Shown: piece after piece, positions 5,947 through 8,995 of the stretch | Layout: each line of letters begins with the position of its first letter | Position numbering within the stretch: the stretch's first letter is position 1 | Source of the DNA: Ruminococcaceae bacterium UBA1865 | GTDB taxonomy: Bacteria; Bacillota; Clostridia; Oscillospirales; Acutalibacteraceae | Length of the DNA stretch: 8,995 nt | Direction of reading: 5' to 3' | Assembly: GCA_002338255.1 (NCBI GenBank) | Contig: DDHX01000042.1 | Span: 37,517 to 46,511, forward strand | Notes under the pieces: generated by a model | The model's database searches: none | What the model saw: the letters and a program-made list of their open reading frames with translations, nothing else | Told to the model about the DNA's origin: nothing | Program-made: the position numbers and the translations under genes

Positions 5947-6999
5947 TTAAAAACGAGGCATGTATGTCACGATCATATAGCAAACTAAAAGACAGATTGC
6001 AAGAGGGGCGTTTACACCACCCTGCTCCTGAAGCTGAATCGCGGCACTGACCGATTCGGGAGCGGTTTGATTAATTTGATTGACTTTATTGACGCAATGC
6101 GTTAAGTACCATTTATTTCCGTTAAATCCGACAATCAGCATAATTACAAATTCAATGACTAAGATCATCGTTGGAACAAAGAATAAAAAAATCTGCAAAG
6201 CCGGCTGTTGAATCAGCAGCTCAGATACTTGTATCATCTGCGTGTAGGTAGGGGATAAGGTGTCCGGCGATGCACCAACCTGTTTCAGAAGCGATGTCAG
6301 AAGCGGTTCTGAAAAGCTAACGGAAACATAAGTCGAAATCAAATACAATGCGGTGATGATTGCAGCAATAATTGAACCGATTTTGTATTGCTTGCGGTAC
6401 AGCAGCCACCCTCCTGAAAACAGGAATGCGCTGAAATTAAAACGATTCGTACCGAATTTCTTTAAATTAACAAAAGCGGGTAAGTAATACTGCGTATTGT
6501 TTTGTATCAGTTTCGCAATGTCGCCTGCGGGAACGTCGTCAATCGGTTCATTCGGGTTTACGCCCCCCAAGGGGTCGAAAATGAAAGGAACCGGCTGTCC
6601 CTGAGGGAAGTTAGGGCCGTTTTGGGGAAAGCCGCCATTTTGAGGAAGGCTTCCGTTTGGTGGAATACTTCCGTTTTGCGGAAATCCGGAAAAATCCTGC
6701 TGGTTTATTGTAAGCGGCTGCCCACAATGCTCACAGAACATCGCGCTTTGGGAATTCGGGCTGCCGCAGCGGGGGCAGCGCTGCGATTTATTTTCAGTGG
6801 CTTCCTCGCCTGTTGCCTCCGGTTTGGGCGGAGACCAGGCGTCGGGTGTACCGTGTTTATCTGAAAAAACACAGCGGCCTACCTTTGCGTAGCACTCACG
6901 ATGATATGGAGCGCCGCATTCGGGGCAAACCACAATATCATCGCCCGATGCAAAAGGCTTTTCACAAACCGGGCATTTTAAACCGGTATAGTCAGTCAT
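5947..6999 (-). CDS. Membrane protein with prokaryotic RING finger, zinc ribbon and DUF2628-like domain
   Basis: A 350-residue modular protein of unknown function. (1) Residues 9-43 form a RING-like zinc finger: C9-x2-C12, C25-x2-C28, H33-x2-C36 and C43, including CPECGAPYHRECY, matching the prokaryotic RING finger family 1 pattern (PF14446-like). (2) Residues 75-93 are a zinc ribbon, CPRCG...CEHCG. (3) Residues 105-134 are five copies of a six-residue PQNG-type repeat, a flexible linker. (4) From about 172 a DUF2628-like region begins (LKKFGTNRFNFSAFLFSGGWLLYRK), with hydrophobic segments near 206-228, 268-292 and 331-347; GFNGNKWYLTHCVNKVNQI also fits DUF2628. No signal peptide precedes the fingers, so they probably face the cytoplasm. 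The ATG follows AGGAGG by 7 nt. The promoter is at 7033-7061 and galU lies downstream. I recognise the domains but not a proven function; ubiquitin-ligase activity should not be assumed. Confidence 0.88.
   Translation of the reverse strand: MTDYTGLKCPVCEKPFASGDDIVVCPECGAPYHRECYAKVGRCVFSDKHGTPDAWSPPKPEATGEEATENKSQRCPRCGSPNSQSAMFCEHCGQPLTINQQDFSGFPQNGSIPPNGSLPQNGGFPQNGPNFPQGQPVPFIFDPLGGVNPNEPIDDVPAGDIAKLIQNNTQYYLPAFVNLKKFGTNRFNFSAFLFSGGWLLYRKQYKIGSIIAAIITALYLISTYVSVSFSEPLLTSLLKQVGASPDTLSPTYTQMIQVSELLIQQPALQIFLFFVPTMILVIEFVIMLIVGFNGNKWYLTHCVNKVNQINQTAPESVSAAIQLQEQGGVNAPLAICLLVCYMIVTYMPRF
6598..6687 (-). repeat. In-gene tandem repeat encoding five PQNG-type hexapeptides
   Basis: The 90 bp encode GFPQNG, SIPPNG, SLPQNG, GFPQNG, PNFPQG, a six-residue (18-bp) period linking the zinc ribbon to the membrane domain. 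Codons differ between copies but ccgttttg/ggaaat-like blocks recur, consistent with expansion by slippage or unequal recombination. Copy number may vary between strains. Confidence 0.75.
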
Positions 7000-7032
7000 A
7001 GTTTATCCTCCTATAAAAGATGTATAACTTGT

Positions 7033-7061
7033 ATAATATACTATTGTATATAATTTCTCAA
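7033..7061 (-). promoter_or_regulatory. Promoter of the RING/DUF2628 membrane protein gene
   Basis: On the minus strand: -35 TTGAGA (7056-7061), a 17-bp spacer, and -10 TATTAT (7033-7038), each one base from consensus. The start would be near 7026, with a short leader before AGGAGG and the ATG at 6999. An overlapping alternative, TTGAAG-17-TACAAT, lies a few bases upstream. An inverted repeat AAAACTT/AAGTTTT (7062-7068 and 7084-7090) sits just upstream of the -35. Confidence 0.7.
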
Positions 7062-7165
7062 AAAACTTCAATGTTTTATTAATAAGTTTTCATCCCATTC
7101 ACAATTTAAAACTCCGTGATTCGCACAAAAACCCCCTGCACTGCGACTTCACAGACAAATTATCC

Positions 7166-7194
7166 TTTACAATACCCGCCAAATCATCTATAAT
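7166..7194 (+). promoter_or_regulatory. prfB: Sigma-A promoter of prfB
   Basis: -35 TTTACA (7166-7171), a 17-bp spacer and a perfect -10 TATAAT (7189-7194). The start would be near 7201, giving a leader of about 40 nt. It is divergent from the promoter at 7033-7061, about 100 bp away. Confidence 0.85.
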
Positions 7195-7240
7195 TATTTA
7201 ACTAATAACAATTTTATGATAATTATTAAAGGATGATATT

Positions 7241-8368
7241 ATGCTGCAATTTGAAGAATTAAGGCTTGCGTTACAGGAGCTTGAGCCAAGCTTAAAAGAT
7301 CTGGCTGAGGCACTTGGGCTCGAGAGTATGCGGGAGGAAATTGCAAAGCTCGATGAAAAGGCTTCCCAACCCGGTTTTTGGGACGATATGAGCAATTCCC
7401 AAGCTATTTTGCAGCGCTCAAGCATGCTGAAAAATAAGGCTGCCTCCTATGAACGATTAAAAAATGCATATGGTGACACACTTGCGTTGATTGAACTTGC
7501 TGATGAGGAAGAGGATCTTTCGCTTTTGCCGGAGGCACAGGCGGAAGCGCAAAAATTCCAAACACAGCTTGAAGAACAGCGCCTTTCAACGCTGCTTTCC
7601 GGTGAATATGACAGCAAAAATGCAATTTTAACGTTTCACGCGGGTGCAGGCGGAACCGAAGCACAGGATTGGGCGGAAATGCTTTATCGCATGTATTGCC
7701 GCTGGGGCGAGCGCCACGGTTATAATGTAAAAACGCTGGATTACCTTGACGGCGAGGAAGCCGGCTTGAAAAGCGCAAGTATCTTGATTGAGGGCGAAAA
7801 TGCCTATGGCTTCTTAAAAAGCGAGGTTGGCGTGCATCGTCTTGTTCGCGTTTCCCCGTTTGATGCTTCGGGCAGACGTCACACCTCCTTTGCTTCACTC
7901 GAGGTTATGCCGGAAATTGACGAGGACGCTGAAGTCGAAATTAGCCCGGACGACATTAAAATGGATGTTTACCGCGCAAGCGGCGCAGGTGGGCAGAAGG
8001 TCAACAAGACCTCTTCCGCAGTTCGGTTGACTCATATTCCAACTGGGATTGTTGTTTCCTGCCAGGTTGAGCGCAGTCAATATCAAAACCGCGACGTTGC
8101 CATGCGTATGTTAAAATCCAAGTTGGTTGAAATTAAAGAGCGCGAAAACCTTGAGCGTATTGAGGATATTAAGGGTGTACAGAAGGAAATCGGCTGGGGT
8201 TCTCAAATCCGTTCCTATGTTTTCATGCCGTATACACTGGTCAAAGATCATCGCACCAGCTATGAAACAGGCAATATTAACGCCGTAATGGACGGTGATA
8301 TTGATGGATTTATCAATGCCTATTTAAAGGCTCAAAGCCTTGATACCCTTGGGGAGAAAAGTGAATAG
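7241..8368 (+). CDS. prfB: Peptide chain release factor 2 (RF2)
   Basis: A 375-residue class I release factor that recognises UGA and UAA stop codons and triggers peptide release on the ribosome. An N-terminal helical domain (about 1-120, with the RF-family QPGFWDD at 43-49) precedes the core. The SPF tripeptide (205-207, in RVSPFDASGRRHTSF) is the RF2 codon-recognition motif; RF1 has PxT there. GGQ (250-252, in RASGAGGQKVNKTSSAVRLTH) is the catalytic motif. DIKGVQKEIGWGSQIRSYVF and the C-terminal VKDHRTSYETGN are also typical. The ATG follows AAAGGATG. The frame is open throughout: the region where many prfB genes carry an in-frame UGA and programmed +1 frameshift reads GCA CTT GGG CTC GAG, so the autoregulatory frameshift appears absent. 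It has its own promoter; no clear terminator follows. Confidence 0.98.
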   Translation: MLQFEELRLALQELEPSLKDLAEALGLESMREEIAKLDEKASQPGFWDDMSNSQAILQRSSMLKNKAASYERLKNAYGDTLALIELADEEEDLSLLPEAQAEAQKFQTQLEEQRLSTLLSGEYDSKNAILTFHAGAGGTEAQDWAEMLYRMYCRWGERHGYNVKTLDYLDGEEAGLKSASILIEGENAYGFLKSEVGVHRLVRVSPFDASGRRHTSFASLEVMPEIDEDAEVEISPDDIKMDVYRASGAGGQKVNKTSSAVRLTHIPTGIVVSCQVERSQYQNRDVAMRMLKSKLVEIKERENLERIEDIKGVQKEIGWGSQIRSYVFMPYTLVKDHRTSYETGNINAVMDGDIDGFINAYLKAQSLDTLGEKSE

Positions 8369-8513
8369 AATGTGACCGTTGTGTGACAACTGTTACAATA
8401 CTGGAATTTTTATTTCACAATTCATTCATTATTTTTGCACGCCTTCAGTTTATAATAATCGATAAAGATGAAGTTGTTTATGAGTCGATTTTATAGATAA
8501 GGGCGTGTTTGTT
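8369..8513 (+). promoter_or_regulatory. Spacer before the propeller gene, with repeats and a tentative promoter
   Basis: No gene or convincing prfB terminator is visible. tgtgac occurs twice, 11 bp apart (8371-8376 and 8382-8387); the second copy lies inside the small inverted repeat gttgt-gtg-acaac (8378-8390). A TATAAT at 8451-8456 could be a -10, but the matching -35 (about 8428-8433, attatt) is poor. The gene may depend on an activator or on read-through from prfB. Confidence 0.35.
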
Positions 8514-8995
8514 TTGAAATATCGCTTTCGTAAAATAGTGGGTTCACTTGTTATTGTAGCTGTGTGTGCGGCGGTTGTCACCGTATCAATTCCAGCACCG
8601 AATCCGGCAATAAAGCTACCCGTGCCAAGCAAACAAAGGGTGACTTCAAAAAATCCGATTTCCGTTCGCCCGCTGGCTGCAGGACTTGGGCAGGTAACAT
8701 TGCCGGGCAAAACGAAAATTCCTGCTTCTTTTATCAAATTAAAGGATAAATATCATCTTATTCCGATTCCGACCTATGATGGTTCCTATCAGCTTACTCA
8801 TCCCAAAGTGCTTTATTTTCCCAAAGCATGGAACGGTTATAAATACTGGATGTCAATGACCCCATACCCTTATGAACATGATATATTTGAAAATCCGTCG
8901 ATTGTTGTTTCCAATGACGGAAATACTTGGGCGCCCCCCACGGGGCTGAAAAATCCTGTTTCCGGCATTCCGGCAGATGTAAAAGCCGGCGGCCT
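8514..8995 (+). CDS. Secreted or membrane-anchored beta-propeller protein (glycosidase/BNR-like), N-terminal part
   Basis: Open to the window end: 160 codons plus two bases. I place the start at TTG (8514-8516), preceded by aaggg about 10 nt upstream; an in-frame GTG at 8505 is too close to that site, and a stop lies at 8481-8483. The N-terminus MKYRFRKIVGSLVIVAVCAAVVTVSIP is a positively charged signal peptide or anchor, followed by a proline/lysine-rich spacer (about 28-70). Then come LTHPKVLYFPKAWNGYKYWMSMTPYP (95-119), ENPSIVVSNDGNTW (126-139) and PTGLKNP. The HP...YWM..TPYP and ENPSI blocks, with an Asp-box-like SNDGNTW, are typical of five-bladed beta-propeller proteins related to GH43 glycosidases and BNR/sialidase-like surface proteins. 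The likely role is extracellular carbohydrate binding or cleavage. Catalytic residues cannot be judged from the fragment. Confidence 0.72.
   Translation, partial: MKYRFRKIVGSLVIVAVCAAVVTVSIPAPNPAIKLPVPSKQRVTSKNPISVRPLAAGLGQVTLPGKTKIPASFIKLKDKYHLIPIPTYDGSYQLTHPKVLYFPKAWNGYKYWMSMTPYPYEHDIFENPSIVVSNDGNTWAPPTGLKNPVSGIPADVKAGG

Noticed and set aside
7404..7898. Long minus-strand open frame inside prfB
   Set aside because: Antisense to conserved RF2 domains, rich in Arg/Pro/His from codon complementarity, and without a ribosome site.
8450..8737. Minus-strand open frame at the right edge
   Set aside because: Antisense to the plus-strand propeller gene, which has a signal peptide and recognisable motifs; the antisense frame has neither.
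1..8995. CRISPR array, insertion sequence, prophage, tRNA or rRNA
   Set aside because: No regularly spaced repeats, transposase or integrase motifs, terminal inverted repeats, or RNA-gene signatures were seen on either strand.

Overview
The window reads as ordinary chromosome of a low-to-mid GC Gram-positive anaerobe, most likely class Clostridia (an Oscillospiraceae/Ruminococcaceae-type lineage is plausible). The clues are consensus sigma-A promoters, strong AGGAGG ribosome sites, very AT-rich intergenic DNA, a lipoprotein-type substrate-binding protein, the rpsF-ssb-rpsR cluster, and a small cytoplasmic-type bactofilin. The assignment is inferred from gene content and sequence style only.

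From left to right: positions 1-2300 (minus strand) hold a branched-chain amino acid ABC transporter operon, livK-livH-livM, with livM cut by the window edge. It is driven by a well-formed promoter near 2395-2423. Next comes about 560 bp of extremely AT-rich non-coding DNA (2301-2858) with a 16-bp palindrome and several short repeats. A bactofilin gene (2859-3635, plus strand) follows and ends in two tandem hairpins. A third, perfect hairpin serves the minus-strand operon that converges on it.

Positions 3793-4886 (minus strand) carry rpsF-ssb-rpsR, the ribosomal protein S6 / single-strand binding protein / S18 operon. It has a near-consensus promoter and a structured leader that is a candidate S6:S18 autoregulatory element. 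Upstream on the same strand lie galU (5007-5882, UDP-glucose pyrophosphorylase) and a membrane protein with an N-terminal RING-like zinc finger, a zinc ribbon, a PQNG-type repeat linker and a DUF2628-like membrane domain (5947-6999). A divergent promoter region (7000-7240) separates that gene from prfB (7241-8368, plus strand), which encodes release factor 2 in one uninterrupted frame. The right edge holds the start of a secreted or membrane-anchored beta-propeller protein (from 8514, TTG start, open at the window end).

Functionally the window mixes translation and replication housekeeping (rpsF, ssb, rpsR, prfB), nutrient uptake (liv), and cell-surface or envelope functions (galU, bactofilin, RING/DUF2628 protein, propeller protein). 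I saw no mobile element, CRISPR array, tRNA or rRNA. No clearly new multi-gene system is visible. The least explained items are the RING-finger membrane protein, the AT-rich spacer and the rpsF leader.
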